This document shows positions 1-5,054 of a DNA stretch of 7,064 bases, in pieces (position 1 is the stretch's first letter; the number at the start of each line of letters is the position of its first letter). Made by a program: the position numbers and the translations under genes. Location of the stretch: contig JBGPIK010000362.1 of NCBI GenBank assembly GCA_041484845.1, positions 1 through 7,064 on the forward strand, in the 5' to 3' direction. This stretch comes from JBGPIK01 sp041484845 (GTDB taxonomy: Bacteria > Desulfobacterota > Binatia > UBA9968). The notes under the pieces are model-generated. The model worked only from the letters and a program-made list of their open reading frames with translations. It was not told where the DNA came from and made no database searches.

Positions 1-1
1 G

Positions 2-739
2 CGCGATCAGGTAAAGGGTATTGCAGGTCTGCTCCAGGATAAAGCCAGCATACCGATGATCCAGGCCGAGCTGCCGTTAATTCTTGAAATCCAGACCGAT
101 GAATGGTGGCAGGGCGTTACGGTTCCAATACTAGAAAACGTGAGAAAACGGCTGCGCTCACTTGTAAAGCTCATTGAAAAGCAACAACGAAAGCCAATCT
201 ATACAGACTTCGAGGACTTGATGGGCGATGAGCGGGACGTAGCTCTGCCCGGGTTTACTCCACCAAATACGTTTGAACGATTCCGTGCGAAAGCGCGTCA
301 ATTCCTAAAAACGCACGAGAACCACATCGCAATATACAAACTGCGCATGAATGAGCCTTTGACCCCAACAGATCTGACCGTGCTCGAACGCATATTATCC
401 GAAAGCGGGATCGGCAGTGCTGACGACGTGAAGAAGGCCAAAGAGGATAGCCATGGTTTGGGATTATTCGTGCGCTCGCTGATTGGGCTCGACCGTGAAG
501 CCGCAAAGAAGGCGCTTGGAAACTTCTTGGACGGAAAAACGTTTCGAGCGAACCAGATAGAATTCGCTAACTTGATCGTCGATCACCTAACCGAGCACGG
601 CTCGATGGACGCCCGTTTGCTTTACGATTCACCTTATACGGATTTCAGCCCGCGCGGTGTCGATGGGGTCTTTGAATCCAAAGAAGTTGATGAACTTGTG
701 TCAATATTGGATGCCGTGCGGAAAAAAGCCGTGGCGTAA
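2..739 (+). CDS. hsdR: Type I restriction enzyme R subunit (HsdR), C-terminal part, 5' end outside window
   Basis: The frame is open from the left edge (reading from base 2) to TAA at 737-739, giving about 245 residues of a protein that begins outside the window. The sequence matches the C-terminal region of EcoEI-like HsdR proteins (EcoEI_R_C type): a helical stretch with EWWQGVTVPILENVRKRLR, then LTPTDLTVLERIL, GLGLFVRSLIGLDREAAKKA and the closing block GSMDARLLYDSPYTDFSPRG. HsdR is the ATP-driven translocase and nuclease subunit that cuts unmethylated DNA. Its nuclease and helicase domains would lie to the left and cannot be judged here. The C-terminal region normally contacts the methylase/specificity core. 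The first in-frame ATG (position 56) is internal, not the true start. No disruption is seen in the visible part. Family assignment is confident; whether the whole gene is intact is unknown. Confidence 0.93.
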   Translation, partial: RDQVKGIAGLLQDKASIPMIQAELPLILEIQTDEWWQGVTVPILENVRKRLRSLVKLIEKQQRKPIYTDFEDLMGDERDVALPGFTPPNTFERFRAKARQFLKTHENHIAIYKLRMNEPLTPTDLTVLERILSESGIGSADDVKKAKEDSHGLGLFVRSLIGLDREAAKKALGNFLDGKTFRANQIEFANLIVDHLTEHGSMDARLLYDSPYTDFSPRGVDGVFESKEVDELVSILDAVRKKAVA

Positions 740-774
740 GTGCGAATTATGGAAAGCACGCCGCAATTTGTTTT
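731..774 (+). terminator. Possible weak terminator after hsdR
   Basis: GTGGCGT at 731-737 can pair with ACGCCGC at 758-764 (seven pairs including one G-T), with a 20-nt loop. The stem is followed by a T-rich run at 767-775. The stem overlaps the hsdR stop codon. The loop is long and the T-run is broken by a G, so this is only a candidate for the end of the hsd transcript. Confidence 0.22.
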
Positions 775-840
775 TGAGACCTTTGAACGAAGAGGGAAAA
801 GGGATCTTTGCGCATCCCGTTGGCACGTTAGAACGGGTAT
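740..840. other. Short gap after hsdR with no recognised gene
   Basis: The stretch between the hsdR stop and the start of the 283-bp repeat holds only short ORFs with no recognisable protein similarity. It contains agagggaaaagggatc at 791-806, which resembles sequence found at two other junctions in the window (about 4206 and 6868). I see nothing else in it. Confidence 0.4.
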
Positions 841-1123
841 GGGGCCTGACATAACAATCTTTTCAATCTCGAAATCCGGTCTTCGATTATCGACTTATGC
901 ATCACGATGGAGACTTGTCGGACGGTGACCATCCATCGATGCGGACCATAGCTCGCCAACTTGGAAAACGGGGCGGAAGGGAGCAGAATACCCAAAATAG
1001 TTGTGAGGTGATTGTTGGTAAGAAATGAAGAATCAACACGGCCTACTGAACCAGTTTTTTCGCTCGAAGACTTCGAGTCGTGTGAAATTACGCCTAACCC
1101 TCGTTGGCTGAAAGAAATCTGGG
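841..1123 (+). repeat. 283-bp direct repeat, copy 1
   Basis: This segment aligns without gaps to 3924-4206 at a constant offset of 3083, with about 20 mismatches by eye (roughly 93% identity). The identity is uneven. Positions 936-1054 differ at only one base, while the left 95 bp carry about 11 mismatches and the right 44 bp about seven. The conserved core covers the 76-bp leader upstream of a tiny gene, its Shine-Dalgarno sequence and its first codons. No transposase, terminal inverted repeats or target duplication are seen. Its left edge, ggggcctgacataac, faintly resembles the ends of REP-type elements. Confidence 0.9.
1005..1011 (+). promoter_or_regulatory. Strong Shine-Dalgarno site supporting a TTG start
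   Basis: GAGGTGA matches the 16S anti-Shine-Dalgarno over seven bases and sits three bases before TTG at 1015. An in-frame TGA at 1009-1011 closes the frame upstream, so translation must begin at TTG 1012 or TTG 1015. In the second repeat copy the codon matching 1012 is CTG, whereas TTG 1015 is conserved, which favours 1015. The same site is at 4088-4094. Confidence 0.6.
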
Positions 1124-1191
1124 GCAAGTGGCCGGGTGACGAGTGTATAGAGAAATTACTTGCGGCGTTAAAGGGGCTAGGGGTGGGTTGA
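1015..1191 (+). CDS. Tiny conserved protein of unknown function, TTG start (58 aa)
   Basis: A 58-residue ORF starts at TTG 1015 behind a strong Shine-Dalgarno site and ends at TGA 1189-1191. The product begins MVRNEESTRPTEPVFSLEDF and ends with a tryptophan-rich, acidic half containing PNPRWLKEIWGKWPGDE followed by IEKLLAALKGL. It has no signal peptide or membrane segment. Composition (charged N-terminus, WPGDE followed by an amphipathic helix) resembles small antitoxin-like proteins, but I do not recognise a named family. It stops 34 bp before the DUF433 antitoxin gene and is probably cotranscribed with the DUF433/DUF5615 pair, perhaps as a third component. Support for it being real is the start signal and a second copy at 4098 with the same start and first half. 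That copy loses the WPGDE half, so the full form is known only from this one. Confidence 0.6.
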   Translation: MVRNEESTRPTEPVFSLEDFESCEITPNPRWLKEIWGKWPGDECIEKLLAALKGLGVG

Positions 1192-1225
1192 AAGGTCAGG
1201 CACGCCGACTAGAAAGGGTGGCGCT

Positions 1226-1459
1226 ATGAACTGGCGAGAGCGAATCAGTGTGGATCCGAATGTGTGCCACGGCAAGGCGTGTATAAAAGGCACGCGGATT
1301 ATGGTTTCGGTCGTCCTGGATAATCTGGCCGCAGGTGAGCCGGTGGAACGGATTTTGAAGAATTATCCAACGCTCAAGCCGGAGGACGTTCAGGCGGCTC
1401 TGCAGTACGCCGCTGAACTGGCCCGTGAGCGGGTGGTCCCTTTACCAGCGGCAAGCTAA
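1226..1459 (+). CDS. DUF433-family antitoxin of a DUF433/DUF5615 toxin-antitoxin pair
   Basis: This 77-residue protein carries the DUF433 signature throughout: ISVDPNVCHGKACIKGTRI at residues 7-25, then VLDNLAAGEPVERILKNYP at 30-48, and PEDVQAALQYAAEL at 52-65. DUF433 proteins have a short winged/helix-turn-helix-like fold and act as antitoxins, presumed to bind both the operon DNA and the partner toxin. ATG 1226 is preceded by AAAGGG about seven bases upstream, and the length is normal for the family. The stop codon overlaps the start of the next gene by one base (TAATG), so the two are translationally coupled. Autoregulation is expected for such pairs, but no operator repeat is obvious upstream. 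The family call is confident; the antitoxin role follows from family and position. Confidence 0.92.
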   Translation: MNWRERISVDPNVCHGKACIKGTRIMVSVVLDNLAAGEPVERILKNYPTLKPEDVQAALQYAAELARERVVPLPAAS

Positions 1460-1839
1460 TGCGGTTTAAGCTTGACGAGCATCTACCCCTCGAAATTAAG
1501 GACCTGCTTGTACAGCATCGACACGATCCGGTGACGGTTGCGGAGGAGGGCATGGCCGGTAGCATTGATCCTGACGTGGCTCAGGTCTGCCGGAAGGAAG
1601 CTCGTGCTCTGCTTACACTTGACCTCGATTTCTCCGATATACGGGCTTACCCTCCGGAAGATTATCACGGCATTGTCGTTTTTCGGCCCGCTATACAGAG
1701 TATTACCATACTCGTGCGCCTGACTACTCGTTTGCTGATCTTGTTAGAGCGAGAACCACTTGAAGGCCACCTCTGGATCGTGGAGGACCATCGAGTCCGC
1801 ATCCGAGCGGGAAGTCAAGGCGAGACACGTGTAACATAA
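1459..1839 (+). CDS. DUF5615 PIN-like ribonuclease toxin
   Basis: A 126-residue protein of the DUF5615 (PIN-like, Mut7-C-related) family, the usual partner of DUF433 antitoxins, similar in arrangement to VapBC45-type modules. The acidic residues expected to hold the metal are visible: D6-E7 in KLDEHLP near the N-terminus and D55/D57 in LLTLDLDFSD, followed by the conserved YHGIVVFRP strand (residues 69-77). Such toxins are thought to cleave RNA and stop growth when the antitoxin is lost. ATG 1459 overlaps the antitoxin stop by one base, so no separate ribosome binding site is needed. The length is normal and there is no disruption, so the pair looks functional. The RNA target cannot be predicted from the sequence. 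Confidence 0.9.
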   Translation: MRFKLDEHLPLEIKDLLVQHRHDPVTVAEEGMAGSIDPDVAQVCRKEARALLTLDLDFSDIRAYPPEDYHGIVVFRPAIQSITILVRLTTRLLILLEREPLEGHLWIVEDHRVRIRAGSQGETRVT

Positions 1840-1877
1840 CGAACGAGCAAGGAGTGTTTTCAGAACGTCATTCCTAC

Positions 1878-2099
1878 ATGGCTGACCAATCAACCCAACT
1901 CGTCCAGAAACTCTGGAACTATTGCAACATCCTGCGCGACGACGGGTTATCTTACGGTGACTACGTCGAACAGTTGACGTTTCTGCTCTTTCTTAAGATG
2001 GCGGATGAGCAGAGCCGGCCGCCGTTTGACAAGCCGTCGCGGATTCCGAAAAACGCCGATTGGCTGACTCTGCTAAACCGCAATGCCTGCTTCGGATAA
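1878..2099 (+). pseudogene. hsdM: hsdM 5' fragment 1 (type I DNA methylase N-terminus, truncated)
   Basis: From ATG 1878 the frame encodes a clear HsdM N-terminus: TQLVQKLWNYCNILRDDGLS, then YGDYVEQLTFLLFLKMADEQ and a segment running to PKNADWLTLLNR near residue 68. It then reads NACFG and hits TAA at 2097-2099. A full HsdM has about 450-550 residues with a SAM-binding Rossmann domain and an NPPF-type motif, all missing here. What remains is the start of the N-terminal helical domain. The break lies about 50 bp upstream of the DarT start. AAGGAG at 1849-1854 is 23 bases from this ATG, too far to be ideal, so expression is doubtful. An in-frame GTG at 1854 would add eight residues. It lies 38 bp after the DUF5615 gene. 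Confidence 0.88.
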
Positions 2100-2149
2100 T
2101 CAATCTCGTTGCGGATGATTAAGGGTAAATTCATTAGCTGAACAAGACC

Positions 2150-2791
2150 GTGGCACCCAATCCCACACCAATCTTGCGCTTTGTTCACGTAGAAAATTTG
2201 ACTACCATTATGGAACGCCGCGCTCTGCACGCACCGAACCACGTCCCTGCAGACAGCCTGCCATATCGCGCATGCCTCGACGTTGAGGTGCAGGGCGCAC
2301 GTTCCACAGTGCAGATCCCTTGCGGACCGCGCGGCGTCATTCATGATTATCTGCCTTTTTATTTCGGCTATCTGTCGCCGATGATGTTGAAGCTCAAAAC
2401 TGGACAAGTCGCCGATTACGATGAAGGTCAGGAGCCTTTGATTTATCTGGTGTTGACGGCGCAAGCTGTCGAGATTGCCGGAGTCGATTTTGTATTTTCC
2501 GACGGTCACGGGCTCGCTAGATTTACAGCATGGTTTGATGATCTGAAGCAGCTGGATGCTGTGGACTGGAGTATGATTAATCAACGTTATTGGTCTGATA
2601 ATATTAGCGATATGGATCGGCAACGACGGAAACAAGCAGAGTTTCTTATTCACAAAAGCTGTCCGTGGGAGCTCATTGATGAGATCGTTGTGATCGATAG
2701 CGCAATGGAGAAACGAGTGCAGGTGATTCAGGACGGGTTTCCGCGTACGTTGAGAAAGCCGATTCGAGTTGAACGGAGTTGGTACTACTGA
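2150..2791 (+). CDS. darT: DarT, thymidine-specific DNA ADP-ribosyltransferase toxin
   Basis: A 213-residue DarT (formerly DUF4433) protein. DarT transfers ADP-ribose from NAD+ to thymidine in single-stranded DNA, blocking replication; it acts as a toxin and in phage defence. Visible family features are the start PILRFVHVENLTTIMERR (residues 7-24), YLPFYFGYLSPMM at 67-79 (usual form VPFYFNPRSPM), FSDGHGLARFTAWFDDL at 116-132, QRYW at 145-148, and QAEFLIH at 162-168, whose Glu164 matches the family's catalytic glutamate. GTG 2150 is chosen because an in-frame TAG closes the frame at 2135 and the N-terminus fits homologues; only a CTG lies between. No good Shine-Dalgarno precedes it, so translation may be weak. 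It is followed 16 bp later by its antitoxin. The gene looks intact. Confidence 0.94.
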   Translation: MAPNPTPILRFVHVENLTTIMERRALHAPNHVPADSLPYRACLDVEVQGARSTVQIPCGPRGVIHDYLPFYFGYLSPMMLKLKTGQVADYDEGQEPLIYLVLTAQAVEIAGVDFVFSDGHGLARFTAWFDDLKQLDAVDWSMINQRYWSDNISDMDRQRRKQAEFLIHKSCPWELIDEIVVIDSAMEKRVQVIQDGFPRTLRKPIRVERSWYY

Positions 2792-2807
2792 TACACCCAA
2801 ACTGACA

Positions 2808-3848
2808 ATGATTCATGACGCGACAGGCAATCTGCTAGAAGCCGACGCCGAGGCCCTAGTTAACACGGTTAACTGTGTAGGCTTCATGGGCAAGGGTATC
2901 GCTTTGCAGTTTAAGCAGGCTTGGCCGGATAATTTCGAGGCCTACGCAAAAGCTAGCAAGGCGGGAGAAATTCGACCGGGTCGCATGTTTATTTGGGAAA
3001 CGGGTCGGATGATCAATCCGAAGTTCATCATCAACTTCCCGACCAAGCGGCACTGGAGAGGCAAGTCTAGAATCGAGGACATCAAGAGCGGGCTGCGAGC
3101 GTTGATAGGTGAAGTCCGCCGGCTTGGCATCCGTTCGGTTGCCGTACCGCCGCTGGGGTGTGGGAACGGCGGTCTGAATTGGAAAGACGTTCTGCCATTA
3201 ATCGAAGCAGCGTTTGCTGAGCTGCCGGACGTTGAAGTTTTACTCTATAGCCCGCAGGGCGCTCCTGCCGCGAAAGCTATGCCAGTCAATACCGCGAGGC
3301 CAGACATGACGGCGAGTCGTGCTCTGTTTATAAAGCTAATGCATCAATACGGGACTTTGAGTTATCGCCGTACTTTGCTCGAAATCCAGAAGCTGGGATA
3401 TTTCCTTCAGGAATCAGGCGAGCCGCTGAGGCTGCGATTCGAAGCAGGTATCTACGGTCCCTACGCGGCGAACTTGAACAAGGTCTTAGAGTTACTCGAA
3501 GGACACTACATCCGTGGGTATGGAGATAGTCAGAAGCCCGACGCGGAGATTGAGTTGCTGCCGGGCGCTGTCGAGGACGCCGATGCATTCTTAACGAGTC
3601 ATCGTGAGTCGATGGCTCGGCTCGCGCGCGTCGCTGAATTGATTGAAGGATTCGAAACGCCTTACGGCATGGAGCTGCTGGCTACAGTTCACTGGGTGTG
3701 TGCGCATGGTGATCCGAAAGCGACCACTGCGGAGGCAGGTATCAGCGCCGTACAATCCTGGAATGACCGTAAGCGCGACATGTTTAGGTGCGAGCACATT
3801 CGCCTGGCGTACCAACGCTTGACTGGTCAAGCCTGGATTCCTCAGTAA
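2808..3848 (+). CDS. darG: DarG, macrodomain DNA ADP-ribosyl glycohydrolase antitoxin
   Basis: This protein is the antitoxin of DarT. The N-terminal macrodomain (residues 1 to about 155) removes ADP-ribose from thymidine in DNA: GNLLEADAEALVNTVNCVG, GFMGKGIALQFK, NFPTKRHW with Lys80 at the position I recall as catalytic in DarG, and VAVPPLGCGNGGLNW. The C-terminal domain (about 170-346: LMHQYGTLSYRRTLLEIQ, FEAGIYGPYAANLNKVLELL) is the DarG part known to bind and sequester DarT. ATG 2808 is preferred because the resulting N-terminus MIHDATGNLLEAD matches other DarGs and gives the expected catalytic numbering. TTG 2769 would add 13 residues and overlap darT by 23 bp. Neither start has a strong Shine-Dalgarno site. 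With 346 residues and all motifs present, the DarTG module looks functional. Confidence 0.94.
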   Translation: MIHDATGNLLEADAEALVNTVNCVGFMGKGIALQFKQAWPDNFEAYAKASKAGEIRPGRMFIWETGRMINPKFIINFPTKRHWRGKSRIEDIKSGLRALIGEVRRLGIRSVAVPPLGCGNGGLNWKDVLPLIEAAFAELPDVEVLLYSPQGAPAAKAMPVNTARPDMTASRALFIKLMHQYGTLSYRRTLLEIQKLGYFLQESGEPLRLRFEAGIYGPYAANLNKVLELLEGHYIRGYGDSQKPDAEIELLPGAVEDADAFLTSHRESMARLARVAELIEGFETPYGMELLATVHWVCAHGDPKATTAEAGISAVQSWNDRKRDMFRCEHIRLAYQRLTGQAWIPQ

Positions 3849-3884
3849 TCCAATTTTCTCAATATCTGGGAGCCTCACGTCCGA

Positions 3885-3925
3885 GTGGCTGACCAACCCC
3901 CAACAACTTGTTCAAAAAGGTCTGG
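3885..3925 (+). pseudogene. hsdM: hsdM 5' scrap 2 (start codon region only)
   Basis: Starting at GTG 3885, gtggctgaccaa matches the first four codons of hsdM fragment 1 (atggctgaccaa at 1878). Further on, cttgttcaaaaa matches ctcgtccagaaa of fragment 1 with only third-position differences (both encode LVQK), and then comes tctgg. Two single-base insertions put the parts out of frame. The synonymous differences indicate that this was once coding sequence. The similarity ends at tctgg and the 283-bp repeat copy 2 begins at once, so an hsdM gene was cut here about 12 codons from its start. Confidence 0.55.
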
Positions 3926-4206
3926 GGCCTGGCATTACAATCTTATCAATCTTGAAGTCCGGTCTTCGATTATCGACTAATGCACCACGATGGAGGCTTG
4001 TCGTACGTTGACCATCCGTCGATGCGGACCATAGCTCGCCAACTTGGAAAACGGGGCGGAAGGGAGCAGAATACCCAAAATAGTTGTGAGGTGACTGTTG
4101 GTAAGAAATGAAGAATCAACACGGCCTACTGAACCAGCTTTTTCGCTCGAAGACTTCGAGTTGGGTGAGATTACGCCTAACCCTGGCTGGCTGAAAGAGA
4201 TCTGCG
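3924..4206 (+). repeat. 283-bp direct repeat, copy 2
   Basis: This is the second copy of the element at 841-1123, ungapped, with about 20 substitutions. Its left end abuts the hsdM scrap and its right end abuts ggagggaaaaggggtcggga, which resembles REP-type sequence. It carries the leader, the GAGGTGA site (4088-4094) and the first 36 or so codons of the tiny gene. The stretch 3849-4097 holds no intact gene: only the hsdM scrap and the non-coding left half of this repeat. Confidence 0.9.
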
Positions 4207-4253
4207 GAGGGAAAAGGGGTCGGGAGTCTTTTAAGCTAAGCCGTGAGGAGTAA
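4098..4253 (+). pseudogene. Truncated second copy of the tiny repeat-borne gene
   Basis: TTG 4098 behind GAGGTGA (4088-4094) opens a 51-codon frame whose product starts MVRNEESTRPTEPAFSLEDF, nearly identical to the gene at 1015. After PNPGWLKEIC the similarity ends and the frame runs into GGKRGRESFKLSREE, then TAA at 4251-4253. The conserved WGKWPGDE half is lost, so this is most likely a truncated remnant. Differences from copy 1 inside the shared part include V to A, SC to LG and R to G, so they are not mainly silent. It ends directly against the ATG of the next ORF (TAAATG), so it could still serve as a translated leader for it. Confidence 0.55.
4206..4232 (+). repeat. REP-like motif at the right edge of repeat copy 2
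   Basis: The sequence gggaaaaggggtcgggagtc and flanking bases lie exactly where similarity between the two 283-bp copies ends. Similar purine-rich gaaaagggg strings lie at 791-806 and 6868-6890, both close to other junctions. The wording resembles REP or RAYT-associated repeats seen in other genomes, but no transposase or clear hairpin is present here. Confidence 0.3.
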
Positions 4254-4448
4254 ATGAAATCAAAGCTGAGTAGAATCCTTAAAGATCTGCGGGCGCAGCG
4301 TGAGTCAATCTACGGTCGGCGATTCGCGCATCAAAGTACTCCACTCGATTTGAGGCGGTTGGCCAAAGAAACCTTGCCCAATGCGACGCCTCTAACGCCA
4401 GAGGAGCGTGTTTCTATCAATGAGTTTTTCTGGTCCCACTTCAAATGA
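4254..4448 (+). CDS. Hypothetical 64-aa protein
   Basis: ATG 4254 follows GAGGAG (4245-4250) at a short spacing of three bases and abuts the stop of the preceding reading frame, suggesting translational coupling. The product is basic and probably helical. It starts MKSKLSRILKDLRAQRESIY and ends with TPEERVSINEFFWSHFK, with no membrane segment or signal peptide. The first 25 residues recall the N-terminus of small MNT-type nucleotidyltransferases (helix followed by YG-R), but the diagnostic GSxxRG motif is absent. It could therefore be a remnant fused to other sequence or an unrelated small protein. I do not recognise a family. Coding status rests on the start signal and composition only. Confidence 0.4.
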   Translation: MKSKLSRILKDLRAQRESIYGRRFAHQSTPLDLRRLAKETLPNATPLTPEERVSINEFFWSHFK

Positions 4449-4510
4449 GCCTGTCCGATGTGAAAGAAAAAAGGGTTGGAAGTCACTCTTTCTGAAATAG
4501 GGTTTTGGGG

Positions 4511-4636
4511 GGATGAGTTATGGCGATGATCCTTCGCTGGGTGTCTATCCTGAGCGCTGCCGAAGGGCTCAGGACGGGCTCGGAGCAGTTGATGTACTTG
4601 CCGTTTCTCAAGATAGCTGCCGAGCGGATTCACTAA
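4511..4636 (+). pseudogene. hsdM: hsdM 5' fragment 3, interrupted by a palindromic element
   Basis: The bases ggatgagttatggcgatgat at 4511-4530 match the hsdM segment encoding DGMSYGD (compare fragment 4 at 5880). The match resumes at 4581 with cggagcagttgatgtacttg, encoding EQLMYLPFLKIAAERIH and ending at TAA 4634-4636. Between them lie 50 foreign bases (4531-4580) that also shift the frame. The region for the first 20 or so residues of HsdM is missing on the left, and everything after residue 45 or so is missing on the right. The fragment stops 24 bp before the YhcG-type gene. It cannot make a methylase. Bases 4449-4510, just upstream, hold nothing recognisable. Confidence 0.75.
4531..4580 (+). 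repeat. Palindromic element inserted in hsdM fragment 3
   Basis: About 50 bases separate the two halves of hsdM fragment 3. They contain a perfect 7-bp inverted repeat, CCTGAGC (4549-4555) with GCTCAGG (4567-4573), and another pair CCTTCG (4531-4536) with CGAAGG (4561-4566). The vocabulary (cctgagcg, cgaaggg, tcaggacggg) resembles a widespread small palindromic repeat found in many bacterial genomes. Boundaries are inferred from where the hsdM similarity stops and restarts and may be off by a few bases. Confidence 0.65.
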
Positions 4637-4969
4637 CTGCGCAGTGCGACTACGGGACAGATGAGAATCGAACGGATGCCGAAAAAGCGACAAAGCCCAC
4701 TCTACCAGCGAGTCAGGGAAATTCTCGAATCCGCCCGCGCTGGCGTCGCGCGGTCGGTTAACACAACCCAGGTAATGGCTTACTGGTTGGTTGGGCGCGA
4801 GATCGTGGAGGAGGAGCAAAATGGTAAACATCGAGCGGACTATGGGAAACAGGTGATTGAGGAATTGTCCCAACGGCTGCTCTCGGATTATGGTTCGGGA
4901 TATTCCGTCCAGAATCTATAGCTCATACGCCAGTTCTACTTGAACTACCCCCGGCTTCTTAGTCCAGCG

Positions 4970-5000
4970 AAGATTCCCCACGCACTGCGTGGAGAATCTT
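4970..5000 (+). repeat. In-gene hairpin 1 in the YhcG-type gene
   Basis: AAGATTCCCCACGC (4970-4983) and GCGTGGAGAATCTT (4987-5000) form a 14-bp inverted repeat with one mismatch and a 3-base loop. The segment encodes IPHALRGES in the linker between the helical and nuclease domains, and it is echoed by hairpin 2, 30 bases further on. Confidence 0.7.
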
Positions 5001-5029
5001 CAAGTCACAACAATTTAGCGGATACTGGA

Positions 5030-5054
5030 ATTCTCTACGCGGTGCGTAGAGAAT
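5030..5054 (+). repeat. In-gene hairpin 2 in the YhcG-type gene
   Basis: ATTCTCTACGC (5030-5040) and GCGTAGAGAAT (5044-5054) form a perfect 11-bp inverted repeat with a GGT loop. It encodes ILYAVRRES, a diverged repeat of IPHALRGES from hairpin 1, so the two are copies of one palindromic coding unit. Confidence 0.7.

Noticed and set aside
740..928. GTG-started 62-codon ORF directly after hsdR
   Set aside because: The frame crosses the boundary between unique sequence and the repeat, the second repeat copy does not keep an equivalent product, and no protein similarity is recognisable.
897..1028. A 43-codon ATG ORF (MHHDGDLSDGDHPSMRTIAR...) conserved in both copies of the 283-bp repeat
   Set aside because: Differences between the copies include amino-acid changes (DG to YV, D to G) as often as silent ones, there is no Shine-Dalgarno site, and the conservation is explained by the leader of the downstream TTG gene, which it overlaps.
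1961..2800. Long minus-strand ORF (279 codons) opposite darT
   Set aside because: It is antisense to a clear darT gene with conserved catalytic motifs. The translated product has no recognisable domain.
4513..4761. Plus-strand ORF of 82 codons starting MSYGDDPS
   Set aside because: It is the frame-shifted reading of hsdM fragment 3 through the palindromic insertion and then out of frame into the YhcG-type gene.
4919..4921. Amber codon read as evidence of pyrrolysine or stop reassignment
   Set aside because: Only one in-frame TAG was seen, at a position where a single Trp-to-stop mutation suffices. The surrounding genes show no other internal TAG.
4970..5054. Two spaced palindromes considered as a minimal CRISPR-like array
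   Set aside because: There are only two diverged units, both lie in frame inside a conserved protein, and no cas genes are present.
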